DNA from: Bradyrhizobium sp. BR13661
GTDB lineage: Bacteria; Pseudomonadota; Alphaproteobacteria; Rhizobiales; Xanthobacteraceae
DNA: 64,000 nt
NCBI RefSeq assembly: GCF_029892425.1
Contig: NZ_JARXWB010000040.1
Coordinates: 1 to 64,000, forward strand
Reading direction: 5' to 3'
Made by a program: the position numbers and the translations under genes. Below, piece by piece: positions 17,298-26,307 of the stretch (its first letter is position 1; every line of letters begins with the position of its first letter). The notes beneath the pieces were generated by a model that saw nothing but the letters and a program-made list of their open reading frames with translations, made no database searches and had not been told where the DNA came from.

Positions 17298-19031
17298 TCA
17301 GCCGAGCCGCAGGCGGCGCTCGCCGAAGGCGTAGAGCGGTCGCCAGACCAGACGATTGAACAACGTCACCAGAATGCACATCGTGGCTATCCCGAGAACG
17401 ACACGCGGGAAATCGCCGGATTCAGTCGCAGATGCAATATAGGCGCCGAGGCCCGTGGCGTTCAGATGCGTGTCGCCCCAACTGGCGACTTCGGCGACGA
17501 TCGATGCGTTCCAGGAGCCGCCGGAAGCCGTGATCGCGCCGGTGACGTAATAAGGAAATATGCCCGGCAGGATCACCTTGAACCACCAGCGCCATCCACC
17601 GAGATGAAGGCTGCTTGCCGCCTCGCGCAGATCGCTCGGAAAGGCGCTGGCGCCGGCGATGACATTGAACAGGATGTACCATTGCGTGCCCAGGATCATC
17701 AGCGGGCTCAGCCAGACATTTGGATTGAGCTTGAAGCTGACGATGGCGACGACAAACACCGGAAAGGCGAGATTGGCGGGAAACGCGGCAAGAAACTGCG
17801 CCAGCGGCTGGACGCGCTCGGCCAATTTTGGACGCAAGCCGATCCAGACGCCGATCGGCACCCAGATCAGAGTCGCAAGGGTAATCAGGACGATGACGCG
17901 CAACAGCGTGATCAGCCCGTCGCGAATCACGACGAGCACATCGCCCGGGCCGAGACTGGCCGAGAGATAGCGATAGGTCAGCCACGCAGCGTAAGCCGTG
18001 CCGGCGAGAATGACGGCAAGCCAGATTCTGTCAATCGATCGCGACAGCTGGTCATTGCTCTTTGTCGTTACCCGTAACTTGGGGAGCGAGATGCGCAAGT
18101 TCGAGACGGCGCGATTGATCGCGGAGAACGGCAATGTCACGGCGCGCAGGGCGCGGGTCCGCCGGAACAAATCGAGCATCCAGGAGGTGGGCGGCTCACC
18201 GGATGCCGTTTGCTCGAAGCGGAATTTGTCGGCCCAGGCAATGATGGGCCGGAACAACAATTGATCATAGGCGATGATGACGAGCAGCATCGCCAGGATG
18301 GCGTAGAAGATCGCCGGCAAATCGCGCTGCTGGATCGCCAGCGCGACATAGGACCCGACCCCAGGCAAGGTCACCGTGGTATTGCCGACCGTGATCGCCT
18401 CCGATGCGACCACGAAGAACCAGCCGCCCGACATCGACATCATCGCGTTCCAGATCAGTCCCGGCATCGCGAAGGGCACGTCGAGGCGCCAGAAGCGCTG
18501 CCACCCCGAGAGATGAAAGCTCTGGGTGGCCTCCTCAAGATCCTTCGGCACGTTGCGCATCGACTGGTACATGCTGAACGTCATGTTCCAGGCCTGGCTG
18601 GTGAAAATTGCAAACACCGAGGCGAGCTCGGCGCCGAGCACCTGGCTCGGAAACAGATTCATGAAGAAGACGACAGTGAAGGTCAGGAAGCCGAGGATCG
18701 GCACAGACTGGAGGATGTCCAGCACCGGGATCATCACCATCTCCGCGCGCCGGCTCCTGGCCGCGATCGCTGCATAGACGAACGTGAAGATCGTCGAGCA
18801 GACGATCGCGAGCAGCATCCGCAGCACGGTGCGCAGCGCATAGAGCGGCAGGTTTGCCGGATCGAGCGAAACAGGTGAGCGCTCCAGCTCCGACAATGGC
18901 GCGACGGTCTGCTCGCCGCCATAGACGATCAGCACCATGGCCCCGATCACGAGGATCAGTGCGACGACATCCCAGACGTTGGGGCGTAGCGCCCGGCCGA
19001 TCGCGGTCGTGCGGATATCTCTCGGCTTCAT
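17298..19031 (-). CDS. ABC transporter permease, two fused BPD domains
   Basis: A 577-residue inner-membrane permease made of two binding-protein-dependent transport domains in one chain, so it replaces a dimer. The first domain covers about 80-270 (EAA-like loop DLEEATQSFHLSGWQRFWRL near 168-187), the second about 370-570 (loop DLREAASSLHLGGWRWWFKV). A polar linker of about 60 residues joins them. ATG 19031 has AGAGG seven bases upstream. It follows the porin gene by 29 bases and precedes the ATPase by 13, so the three are one transcript. Substrate unknown; metals or anions are both possible for this transporter class. Confidence 0.88.
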   Translation of the reverse strand: MKPRDIRTTAIGRALRPNVWDVVALILVIGAMVLIVYGGEQTVAPLSELERSPVSLDPANLPLYALRTVLRMLLAIVCSTIFTFVYAAIAARSRRAEMVMIPVLDILQSVPILGFLTFTVVFFMNLFPSQVLGAELASVFAIFTSQAWNMTFSMYQSMRNVPKDLEEATQSFHLSGWQRFWRLDVPFAMPGLIWNAMMSMSGGWFFVVASEAITVGNTTVTLPGVGSYVALAIQQRDLPAIFYAILAMLLVIIAYDQLLFRPIIAWADKFRFEQTASGEPPTSWMLDLFRRTRALRAVTLPFSAINRAVSNLRISLPKLRVTTKSNDQLSRSIDRIWLAVILAGTAYAAWLTYRYLSASLGPGDVLVVIRDGLITLLRVIVLITLATLIWVPIGVWIGLRPKLAERVQPLAQFLAAFPANLAFPVFVVAIVSFKLNPNVWLSPLMILGTQWYILFNVIAGASAFPSDLREAASSLHLGGWRWWFKVILPGIFPYYVTGAITASGGSWNASIVAEVASWGDTHLNATGLGAYIASATESGDFPRVVLGIATMCILVTLFNRLVWRPLYAFGERRLRLG

Positions 19032-19060
19032 GGGCCCGCCTCTGGGCAGCAATCCTGGGG

Positions 19061-21109
19061 CTAAAACTCGGCGTGGAGTCGGCCTGAGAAGATCGAGACC
19101 GGCCCACGATCGGCGTTATAGGCCGGGTTTGTGATCAACTGATAGTCCGCGGTCAGCGTCACACCCTTGATCACGGAATAAGCGTAGTACGCCTCGAGGA
19201 TGCGTTCGGTGCGATAGTTGAGCTGGCCGTCGCCGATCAAGAGCCCGGTGCCGCCGGCTGCGAGGAAGTCGCGATGCGCGGCCGACAGGCCGTTGATGGC
19301 ACCGCCGATACCCACCGTGTCGTCAGGACGTCCCCAATGGCTGCCCTTGATCGACAGGCCGCCCGACAGGCTGCGGTCGATGTCGGTGAAGGACAGGATC
19401 TGGTTGCGGCCGTCGTTCCAGCTGGCCCGTGCAAACAGTCCGACGTCATTGACGATCTGTTGCTCGAGATTGACATAGAAACCGTATTTGAGCCGGTCGC
19501 GCTGGTTCGCAGCGGTGATGGTGTTGATGTCGAGCGCCGGATTGGCCGCGGCGAGATCGACGACCTCGCGGTAGTTCGCGGTGTGCCCACTGTTGGCGAA
19601 GACGCCGACACGCAATTTTCCGGGCTGCTCCAGCAGCGTATGACGCTCCTCGAATTCGACCACCGAGCCCCCGGTCTTGAAGGTCAGCACGTCGCTGTTC
19701 GGCGCGTCCGGCACCTGGAATAGGCCGGCGCGGATCGCCCAGTCCTTGCGGTTGAGCTCGACCACGGCGCCGCGGGTGTAGCCGGGCAGGTCGGCCGGGA
19801 AGTCATAGGCTCCCGACGACCACATCGCCCAGTTCATGAAATCGGCGCGCGGGTCTTTCGCATAGGAGTTGCCGTCGAAGAAGTCGCCGACAGCGAAGCG
19901 GCCGACGATCAGCGTGACGCGGTCGATGTCGCGCTTGCCGGCCAGTTGGTTCGGCCCGTCCTCGACTGCTTCCTGTTCGCCGCCGAGCCCGAAGGTCTGC
20001 TTGATGTAGTAGCGCTGCGCGCGGATCTTCGGGAACGGCGCGCCCGCCTTCTGCGCTTCACCGTTGGAGAAGCCGGCAAGTCCGAGCGCGCCGTTGAGGC
20101 CAAAGCCCTGCGCGAGCTCGGGATCGAAGTAGATTTCCCCGCCGTCCCACAGCCGCGCGCCAAGAAAGGCTGTCGCGGTCCATGTCGCCTGCAACTGACC
20201 GCCACCGGGCAGGCTCTGCGGTCTCGCATAGGGCGAATGGATGGGCCCATAGCCTTGCGGCAGCACGGTCGTTTGCGCGTGGACGTTCCAGTCCTCGGAG
20301 TCAGGCAGCCTGGGTTTGCCGACGGCCGGCATCCATGGCGTGTCGCCGAACTGATAGTTCAGGCCGAGCTTGAACAGATGGATGCGCGGGTCGACGTTGA
20401 CACTGCCGAGGCCAAAGCCGCTGAGATCGTAGGTCTTGCGCGAGAGATCGACATATTCGTACTCGGCCTTCGCGGTCCAGTTGCCGCTGACGGCGTATTC
20501 GAGACCGAGACCCGCAGTCCATCCGGCCTGGTAGTGTCCGACCGGGAACAGCGGCGTGACGCCATCGGCATCGTTGACGTTGATGCGCGTGTGCCCCCAG
20601 GCAACGCCGCCGGTGAGGTAAGGCATGAAGCGGTCGAAGGCATAACCCACGCGGCCGCGCACCGTGCCGACATAGTCGATCGTCGTGTTGAAGGGCACCG
20701 GCGAACGCGCGAGCGCCGGACCGTCTGTCGGCTCCGTGAACGTCGCATCTGCTTCGATGCCGAGCACCACCCGGTTTGCGAGCTGTCTGTTGTAGCCGAG
20801 CTGATAACCGCCGCTGAAGCCGGTCGCGCTGTGAGGCAGCAGCGCGCCCTGCAAGGGCAGGGGATTGGTGCCAGGTCCGAAAGCGGCATCGCCATAGGCA
20901 ACATGACCGCCGACATAGAAGCCGGTCCAGTCGTAGACAGCCTTCGCTACCGGCGCCTTCAGCGGCAGGTCAGCGGCAAGGCTGGCGGCCGGTAGCGCAA
21001 GCACGCCCGAGGCGATGGCCGCGGCCGTCCGCAAATACCTGCAACGATGACTTCTCAACGTCAAAACGCACGCCCCCAAAACGCGAATGAAACCCAGCCG
21101 CCGCGACAT
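19061..21109 (-). CDS. Composite outer-membrane protein: Omp25-like barrel fused to OprB-like porin
   Basis: A 682-residue outer-membrane protein with two barrel-type parts. After a long signal region (cleavage near AASLAAD, residue 45) residues about 55-270 resemble the eight-strand Omp25/Omp31-type barrel of rhizobia (YDWTGFYVGGHVAYG ... WTAGLGLEYAVSGNWTAKAEYEYVDLS ... HLFKLGLNYQFG). Residues about 285-682 resemble carbohydrate-selective porins of the OprB family (AQTTVLPQGYGPIHSPYARP, GGEIYFDPELAQGFGLNGALGLAGF, ending IFSGRLHAEF). Such composites occur in Bradyrhizobium-type genomes. It heads a unit with an ABC permease and ATPase, so it probably lets the same solute through the outer membrane. 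The ATG at 21109 is assumed; a later TTG would give a shorter signal peptide. Confidence 0.8.
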   Translation of the reverse strand: MSRRLGFIRVLGACVLTLRSHRCRYLRTAAAIASGVLALPAASLAADLPLKAPVAKAVYDWTGFYVGGHVAYGDAAFGPGTNPLPLQGALLPHSATGFSGGYQLGYNRQLANRVVLGIEADATFTEPTDGPALARSPVPFNTTIDYVGTVRGRVGYAFDRFMPYLTGGVAWGHTRINVNDADGVTPLFPVGHYQAGWTAGLGLEYAVSGNWTAKAEYEYVDLSRKTYDLSGFGLGSVNVDPRIHLFKLGLNYQFGDTPWMPAVGKPRLPDSEDWNVHAQTTVLPQGYGPIHSPYARPQSLPGGGQLQATWTATAFLGARLWDGGEIYFDPELAQGFGLNGALGLAGFSNGEAQKAGAPFPKIRAQRYYIKQTFGLGGEQEAVEDGPNQLAGKRDIDRVTLIVGRFAVGDFFDGNSYAKDPRADFMNWAMWSSGAYDFPADLPGYTRGAVVELNRKDWAIRAGLFQVPDAPNSDVLTFKTGGSVVEFEERHTLLEQPGKLRVGVFANSGHTANYREVVDLAAANPALDINTITAANQRDRLKYGFYVNLEQQIVNDVGLFARASWNDGRNQILSFTDIDRSLSGGLSIKGSHWGRPDDTVGIGGAINGLSAAHRDFLAAGGTGLLIGDGQLNYRTERILEAYYAYSVIKGVTLTADYQLITNPAYNADRGPVSIFSGRLHAEF

Positions 21110-21217
21110 CCCTGCCGATTCGCGGCGATCCTGTCATCAGGGGCCTTGGCGATTTACGCGATCGAGCGAGATGAACCCGTTTCGACGCGATTTCATCCCT
21201 GCCCCGCGCTTGTCCAG

Positions 21218-21246
21218 ACTTTATTGCTAATCATTCGCAATAGCAA
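21218..21246 (-). promoter_or_regulatory. Promoter with Fur-like 19-bp operator in its spacer
   Basis: Minus strand: TTGCTA (-35, complement of 21241-21246), a 17-base spacer and TAAAGT (-10, complement of 21218-21223). Positions 21223-21241, ATTGCTAATCATTCGCAAT, form a dyad with eight of nine pairs matching around a central C, the 9-1-9 geometry of Fur-family operators, and it covers the spacer exactly. The patch is strikingly AT-rich for this genome. It lies 110-140 bases before the porin start. Regulation by an iron- or manganese-sensing Fur/Mur/Irr-type repressor is the natural reading but is inference. Confidence 0.5.
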
Positions 21247-21298
21247 CTAGTCCAGAATGTCGCAGAGGATGGTTCGCATCGTTATGTGACGGTAATGC

Positions 21299-21340
21299 AA
21301 CAAAGAATGACCCCGCCCGGGGGGACAGCCGGGCGGGGTC
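21299..21340 (-). terminator. Rho-independent terminator of the creatininase gene
   Basis: Positions 21309-21320 (GACCCCGCCCGG) and 21329-21340 (CCGGGCGGGGTC) form a perfect 12-bp stem with an eight-base loop. On the minus strand the stem is followed by ATTCTTTGTTG, a U-rich tail, so it should stop the transcript of the creatininase-family gene, whose stop lies about 190 bases upstream. Confidence 0.65.
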
Positions 21341-21527
21341 GGGGGCACGACACGGGGTGGATGAGGCGCCCGTGCCGGACGCGGGATCCACGTGAGATCG
21401 GCCTCAACATTGGTCCATTTGTGGTCCGCGTGCCCAATTGGACGGAGGCTTGCCGTATCAGGTTCGAACGCGCTTCCGGCGGCTCGCGGGCGCGCATTTT
21501 TCCCAAATAATTTCAGGGGGATGAGAG
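21341..21527. other. Intergenic stretch, nothing further seen
   Basis: This is the 3' untranslated region between the creatininase-family gene and its terminator. Short open frames exist on both strands, but none has a ribosome site or recognisable product. Confidence 0.4.
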
Positions 21528-22334
21528 TTAGCCGAGCGGACCCTTGGCGAGCCTGTTCACGTCGAAATCATCGATCTCCGCCAGCAGCTCGCAAAAGGCC
21601 CGCGCGCCCTGGTCGAGCAACTGCTCGCCCTTCGCCGGCACCGCCAGCGTCGCGTTGCCGACCGCGCCGCTGGCATTGAGGTCCTGCGCCTGCCAGGCAA
21701 AGGGTGCGGGTCGCTGTGTCGAGAGCCAGCGATATTGTTTTTCCATCGCGATGCTGCTCGCGGGAAAATCAGCAATCGCATTGGCGCGCACCTGATCCGG
21801 ATAGCGCGCCAGCATGATCGAGGTCTCGACCGCACCACCGTGAATGCCGTGGCGCACTTCGTCTGATGGGAACAGCTTGTCCGCGCCTGATAGCCGCGAC
21901 CACGACGTCGTCACCACCAACAGCTTTTGATGCGCGCGAAGATCCTGCGCTACCAGCATCATCGCGGCGCTGTTGCCGCCATGGCTGGTGATGATGACGA
22001 GCTTCTTGACGCCGCGTCGCGCGATGTCCTCGCCGATCCCGGTCCATCGCCTCAACGCCACCTCGGTCGGCAGCGTCTGCGTGCCCGGATAGTCGATATG
22101 CTCGGTGGAAATGCCCACGGGTTCGACTGGCAGGAACGTCACCGGAAGGGCCGCCGGCAACACGTCCCGTACGCGCGCCAGATAGGCGTTCGCGATCAGC
22201 ACGTCGGTCTCGTTAGGCAGATGCGGGCCGTGCTGCTCGGTCGCCGCCAGCGGCAGCACCGCGATCCAGCGCGAAATGTCCGCGGGGGCAGCGTCGGCCC
22301 AGCGGATCTCGGTCCAGTCGCGGGAAGGCGTCAT
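21528..22334 (-). CDS. Creatininase family amidohydrolase
   Basis: A 268-residue member of the creatininase/MftE superfamily, metal-dependent amidohydrolases that act on creatinine, formamide-type or lactam intermediates. Metal-site motifs are visible: ATEQHGPHLPNETD (about residues 25-38), TSHGGNSAAM (near 116) and HGIHGGAVETS (near 160). ATG 22334 is preferred; GTG 22361 is an alternative. It is divergent from an NMT1-type ABC uptake operon, with about 140 bases between starts, which suggests shared control and a role in using the imported compound. Which member of the family it is cannot be told from sequence alone. Confidence 0.85.
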   Translation of the reverse strand: MTPSRDWTEIRWADAAPADISRWIAVLPLAATEQHGPHLPNETDVLIANAYLARVRDVLPAALPVTFLPVEPVGISTEHIDYPGTQTLPTEVALRRWTGIGEDIARRGVKKLVIITSHGGNSAAMMLVAQDLRAHQKLLVVTTSWSRLSGADKLFPSDEVRHGIHGGAVETSIMLARYPDQVRANAIADFPASSIAMEKQYRWLSTQRPAPFAWQAQDLNASGAVGNATLAVPAKGEQLLDQGARAFCELLAEIDDFDVNRLAKGPLG

Positions 22335-22473
22335 CAAGGTTTCTTTGCCCGAATTTGTCACGTAGTTTGGGGTTATCAGAGGACGCGGGCCCGGCCGGTT
22401 CGCGTCCTCGAACGTGTTGCGGTTTTATCGTGTTGTTGTCACATCGGCTAGAAGCGATCGACGGAGTGCATTC

Positions 22474-23496
22474 ATGAGCCTTTCCCATCTGCGGCGAGCG
22501 TTAACGGCAGGCATGCTGGCATCTGTCGTGTCGGTCCTGCCGGCGCGCAGCGAGACCCTGGACAAGGTCACCTTCGGCACCAATTGGGTCGCCGAGGCCG
22601 AGCATGGCGGCTTCTTCCAGGCGGTTGCCGACGGCACCTACAAAAAATACGGGCTCGACGTCAGCATCGTTCCGGGCGGGCCGAACGAGAACAACCGCAT
22701 GTTGCTGATCGCCGGCAAGATCGATTTCTTCATGGCCGCGAACACGCTGATGTCGTTCGATGCAGTCGCCAACAATGTTCCGGTCGTGACCGTTGCCGCG
22801 GTGTTCCAGAAAGATCCGCAGGTGATGCTGACGCAGCCCGATGCGAAGGTCACCAAGATCCAGGACCTCAAGCCGCTGACGCTGTTCGTCTCGAAGGAGG
22901 GTATGACCAGCTACTTCCAGTGGCTGAAGTCCGAATATGGTTTCAGCGAGAAGAACGTCCGCCCGTATAATTTCAACCCGCAACCCTTCATCGCCAACCC
23001 CAAGAGCGCGATGCAGGGTTACGTAACCTCCGAGCCCTTCGCAGTCGAGAAGGCCGCCGGCTTCAAGCCCAACGTCATCCTGCTCGCCGATGCCGGCTTC
23101 AACACCTATTCGACGTTGATCGAGACCCGGCGCGACCTGGTCGAGAAGAAGGCAGACCTGGTGCAGCGCTTCGTCGATGCCTCCATGATCGGCTGGTACA
23201 ATTACATCTACGGCGACAATTCTGCCGGCAACGCCATGATCAAGAAGCTCAATCCCGAGATGACCGACGAGCTGCTTGCTTATTCCGTCGCCAAGATGAA
23301 GGAGTACGGCATCGTCGATTCCGGCGATTCCCTGAAGAACGGCATCGGCGCGATGAGCGACGAGCGCTACACCTCCTTCTTCGACAAGATGGTGAAGGCC
23401 GGCGTCGTGAAAGGCGATCTCGATTTTCGCAAGTCCTATACGCTACGCTTCGTCAACAAGGGCGTCGGCGTCGAGCTCCGCCCCGCCAAGCCGTAA
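22474..23496 (+). CDS. ABC substrate-binding protein, NMT1/THI5 type
   Basis: A periplasmic binding protein (340 aa) of the NitT/TauT superfamily with the NMT1/THI5-like fold, used for pyrimidine-type thiamine precursors, sulfonates, nitrate and related small molecules. A signal peptide (MSLSHLRRALTAGMLASVVSVLPARS) leads into ETLDKVTFGTNWVAEAEHGGFFQAVADGTYKKYGLDVSIVPGG, the classical start of the family, here given in parts: the WVAEAEHGGFFQA helix is the recognisable core. GGAG precedes ATG 22474. It heads an operon with an ATPase and permease and a 2-hydroxyacid dehydrogenase. Confidence 0.9.
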   Translation: MSLSHLRRALTAGMLASVVSVLPARSETLDKVTFGTNWVAEAEHGGFFQAVADGTYKKYGLDVSIVPGGPNENNRMLLIAGKIDFFMAANTLMSFDAVANNVPVVTVAAVFQKDPQVMLTQPDAKVTKIQDLKPLTLFVSKEGMTSYFQWLKSEYGFSEKNVRPYNFNPQPFIANPKSAMQGYVTSEPFAVEKAAGFKPNVILLADAGFNTYSTLIETRRDLVEKKADLVQRFVDASMIGWYNYIYGDNSAGNAMIKKLNPEMTDELLAYSVAKMKEYGIVDSGDSLKNGIGAMSDERYTSFFDKMVKAGVVKGDLDFRKSYTLRFVNKGVGVELRPAKP

Positions 23497-23532
23497 CGTA
23501 TGATTGGATCGGGAATAGCAGTGGCTTGGTTT

Positions 23533-23662
23533 ACCTCTCCCGTAGGGAGAGGTCGGATCGCATCGATAGATGCGATCCGGGTGAGGGGATCTGTACCCTC
23601 GTGGGACCTGCGCCCCCTCACCCGGCGCTACGCGCCGACCTCTCCCCGATGGGGAGAGGTGA
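23533..23662. repeat. Palindromic repeat inside the ABC operon
   Basis: Between the binding-protein and ATPase genes lies a composite palindrome: CCTCTCCCGTAGGGAGAGG hairpin, GGATCGCATCGATAGATGCGATCC hairpin region, and further right CCTCACCCGGCGC with GACCTCTCCCCGATGGGGAG. The outer parts (CCTCTCC...GGAGAGG; GGGTGAGGGG against CCCCTCACCC) pair with each other. This is a common rhizobial intergenic repeat design. Lying within a transcript it could tune the amount of ATPase made relative to the binding protein. Confidence 0.65.
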
Positions 23663-23687
23663 CGTGCCCCGCAACGATCAGCGAGCG

Positions 23688-24503
23688 ATGATAGAGCGCC
23701 AACCTCCGCCCACCGTCGAGGCCAGCCTGACGGCGCTTGCCGTCAGCCTTCGCGGCGTGACGAAGGTGTATGACAACGGCGTCATGGCGCTCGGTCCGCT
23801 CGACCTTGCGGTGCGCAAGGGGGAGTTCATCTCGCTGCTCGGGCCCTCCGGCTGCGGCAAGTCGACGGCGCTGCGGCTGATTGCGGGGCTCAGCGCCGCG
23901 TCGTCAGGCACGGCGCGGGTGTTGCGGCACGAGGGCGAGATGCCGCCCGGCCACGGGATCGGCTTCGTGTTCCAGGAGCCGACCCTGATGCCCTGGACCA
24001 GTGTGCGCGAGAACGTGCGGCTGCCGCTGAAGCTCGGTGGTGTGCCGAAAGCTGAAGGATGGGCGCGGGCCGATGCAGCGCTCGCCAGCGTCGGGCTCGC
24101 CGATTTCGCCGACGCCTTTCCGCGCGAACTCTCCGGCGGCATGAAGATGCGGGTCTCGCTGGCGCGCGCGCTCGTCACCGATCCCGATATCCTCCTGATG
24201 GATGAGCCGTTCGCGGCGCTCGACGAGATCACGCGCTTCCGCCTCAACAACGATCTGCTCGTGTTGTGGCGCGGCCTTGGCAAGACCGTCATCTTCGTCA
24301 CCCATTCGGTGTTCGAATCCGTCTATCTGTCGCAGCGTGTCGTGGTCATGTCGGCGCGGCCAGGACGCATCCAGGCCGACATCCGTATCGAGACCGTCGA
24401 GCCGCGTGGCGAGGAGTTTCGCACCTCCGTCGCTTACTCCGATTATTGCCGGAAAGTGTCGGCCGCACTGGCGCCGTCCTATCAGGGGCAGTCGACGCTA
24501 TGA
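23688..24503 (+). CDS. ABC transporter ATPase, NitT/TauT type
   Basis: A 271-residue ATPase. It has Walker A GPSGCGKST, the Q-loop FQEPTLMPW, signature LSGGMKMRVSLARAL, Walker B LLMDEPFAALDE and switch histidine FVTHSVFESVYLS. These are typical of the SsuB/TauB/ThiZ-like branch. The start ATG 23688 (MIERQPPPTVEAS) follows the palindromic repeat; the open frame upstream runs through that repeat and is not coding. The stop overlaps the permease ATG by four bases (ATGA), so the two are coupled. Confidence 0.9.
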   Translation: MIERQPPPTVEASLTALAVSLRGVTKVYDNGVMALGPLDLAVRKGEFISLLGPSGCGKSTALRLIAGLSAASSGTARVLRHEGEMPPGHGIGFVFQEPTLMPWTSVRENVRLPLKLGGVPKAEGWARADAALASVGLADFADAFPRELSGGMKMRVSLARALVTDPDILLMDEPFAALDEITRFRLNNDLLVLWRGLGKTVIFVTHSVFESVYLSQRVVVMSARPGRIQADIRIETVEPRGEEFRTSVAYSDYCRKVSAALAPSYQGQSTL

Positions 24504-25318
24504 ACGCGCAAGCCCCGGTCGCCGCAAAGCCGTCGGGCGCGCAACGCGCGGTGCGTTTCCTGCTGCCCGTCATGGTGTTTGCGGCGGGCCTCGCCGCCTG
24601 GGAGCTCGTGGTGCGCGTCAGGGAGATTCCGCCTTACGTGCTGCCGGCGCCCTCGGTCATTTTCCTGACGCTGATCAAGGACTGGGCGGTGCTGGCAGAA
24701 TCGCTCGCCACAACGCTGCTCACGACGCTTGAAGGTTTTGCCGCCGCAAGCATCGGTGGAATCGCGCTGGCGCTGTTGTTCAATCAGTCGAAATGGGTGG
24801 AATATTCGCTGTTCCCCTATGCCGTCGTGCTCCAGGTGACGCCTGTCATCGCGATTGCGCCGCTGCTGCTGATCTATCTGGAGCAGCAGACTGCCGTCGT
24901 CGTCTGCGCCTTCATCGTCGCCTTCTTCCCGGTGCTTTCGAACACCACGCTTGGGCTGAATTCGGTCGATCGCAATCTCGCCGGCCTGTTCCAGCTCTAT
25001 GGCGCTTCGCCGCCGCAAACCCTGCGCTTCCTGAAGCTGCCGGCGGCGCTGCCCTATATTCTCGGCGGCTTGCGCATTGCCGGCGGCCTGTCGCTGATCG
25101 GCGCCGTCGTGGCCGAGATCGCGGCGGGAACGGCGGGCGCCGGCTCGGGCCTTGCCTACAGGATCGCCGAGTCGGGCTATCGGTTGAACATACCCCGCAT
25201 GTTCGCAGCGCTGCTTTTGTTGTCGCTGGCCGGGATTGTCATCTATGGGGTGCTGGCGCTAATTTCCCACCTCGTTTTGCGGCGCTGGCATGAGAGCGCG
25301 CTTGGAAAGGAAAACTGA
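24500..25318 (+). CDS. ABC transporter permease, NitT/TauT type
   Basis: A 272-residue inner-membrane permease with about six membrane segments and a single BPD_transp_1 domain; the EAA-like loop is at NLAGLFQLYGASPPQTLRFLKLPAALP (split as recognised: GASPPQTLRFLKLPAALP carries the conserved G). The N-terminus has PPYVLPAPSVIFLTLIKD, typical for SsuC/ThiX-like permeases. Both ends overlap neighbours (ATGA with the ATPase, TGATG with the dehydrogenase), showing tight co-translation of the whole operon. Confidence 0.9.
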   Translation: MNAQAPVAAKPSGAQRAVRFLLPVMVFAAGLAAWELVVRVREIPPYVLPAPSVIFLTLIKDWAVLAESLATTLLTTLEGFAAASIGGIALALLFNQSKWVEYSLFPYAVVLQVTPVIAIAPLLLIYLEQQTAVVVCAFIVAFFPVLSNTTLGLNSVDRNLAGLFQLYGASPPQTLRFLKLPAALPYILGGLRIAGGLSLIGAVVAEIAAGTAGAGSGLAYRIAESGYRLNIPRMFAALLLLSLAGIVIYGVLALISHLVLRRWHESALGKEN

Positions 25319-26307
25319 TGTCTACCGGTTCGATTTCGTCCGATAAGATCGACCTTCTGATCTATGGGCCGTCGCGGCCGATCCTAGAGAACGGGTTTTC
25401 CGATCATTTCGTCGTGCACAAGGCCGAGACGCGCGGTGACCTCGAGCGCCTGACGCCGGCGATCCGGGAGAAGATCCGCGGCGTTGCGGTGACCTATCAC
25501 ACCGTCCGCGCCGACAAGGATTCGCTGTCGCAACTGCCCAAGATCGAGATGGTGGCGAGCTTCGGTGTCGGTTACGACCACATCGACGCCAAATACGCGG
25601 CCGAGCACAACATCATCGTCACCAACACGCCCGACGTGCTGACCGAGGAGGTCGCCGACGTCGCGATGGGCCTGCTGATCTCCACCGTGCGCGAGTTCAT
25701 CAAGGCCGATCGCTACGTTCGCTCCGGCCTCTGGCAGACGCAGAACTATCCGCTCAGCGTCGGCTCGCTGCGCGACCGCAAGGTCGGCATCGTCGGCATG
25801 GGTCGGATCGGCCAGGCCATCGCGCGCCGGCTCGATGCTTCGCTGGTGCCGGTGGTCTATCACACGCGTAACCCGTCCAAGGACGTGTCCTACAAGCACT
25901 ATCCTGATTTGATCGAGATGGCGAAGGCGGTCGATACGCTGATGGTGATCGTGCCCGGCGGCACCAGCACCAACAAGATGATCAACGCCGAGGTGCTGAA
26001 GGCACTCGGGCCCCGCGGCGTGCTGGTCAACGTGGCCCGCGGCTCGGTGGTCGACGAACCGGCGCTGGTCCAGGCGCTGAAATCAGGCACCATCCTCGCC
26101 GCCGGCCTCGATGTGTTCGCAGCCGAGCCCAACGTGCCCGATGAGCTCAAGGCCATGCAGAACGTCGTGCTGCTGCCACATATCGGCTCGGCTTCGGTGG
26201 TGACGCGCAATGCCATGGACCAGCTCGTGGTCGACAACCTCAAATCATGGTTCTCAGGCAAGGCGCCGCTGACGCCGGTTGCGGAAACGCCGTTCAGGGG
26301 ACGCTGA
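25318..26307 (+). CDS. D-isomer-specific 2-hydroxyacid dehydrogenase
   Basis: A 329-residue NAD(P)-dependent dehydrogenase of the glyoxylate/hydroxypyruvate reductase type. Visible are the nucleotide motif GMGRIG (160-165), the active-site arginine in VARGSVVDE (R241), the glutamate in FAAEPNVP (E270) and the proton-donor histidine in LLPHIGSA (H288). The start codon overlaps the permease stop (TGATG), and its own stop overlaps the next start the same way. Being fused into an uptake operon suggests it reduces or oxidises a keto/hydroxy acid derived from the imported compound; the compound itself is unknown. Confidence 0.9.
   Translation: MSTGSISSDKIDLLIYGPSRPILENGFSDHFVVHKAETRGDLERLTPAIREKIRGVAVTYHTVRADKDSLSQLPKIEMVASFGVGYDHIDAKYAAEHNIIVTNTPDVLTEEVADVAMGLLISTVREFIKADRYVRSGLWQTQNYPLSVGSLRDRKVGIVGMGRIGQAIARRLDASLVPVVYHTRNPSKDVSYKHYPDLIEMAKAVDTLMVIVPGGTSTNKMINAEVLKALGPRGVLVNVARGSVVDEPALVQALKSGTILAAGLDVFAAEPNVPDELKAMQNVVLLPHIGSASVVTRNAMDQLVVDNLKSWFSGKAPLTPVAETPFRGR

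Noticed and set aside
23533..23662. Hairpin cluster as CRISPR-like or attachment site
   Set aside because: The pairs are nested palindromes without spacer-repeat periodicity or a neighbouring integrase; it fits a rhizobial intergenic repeat.
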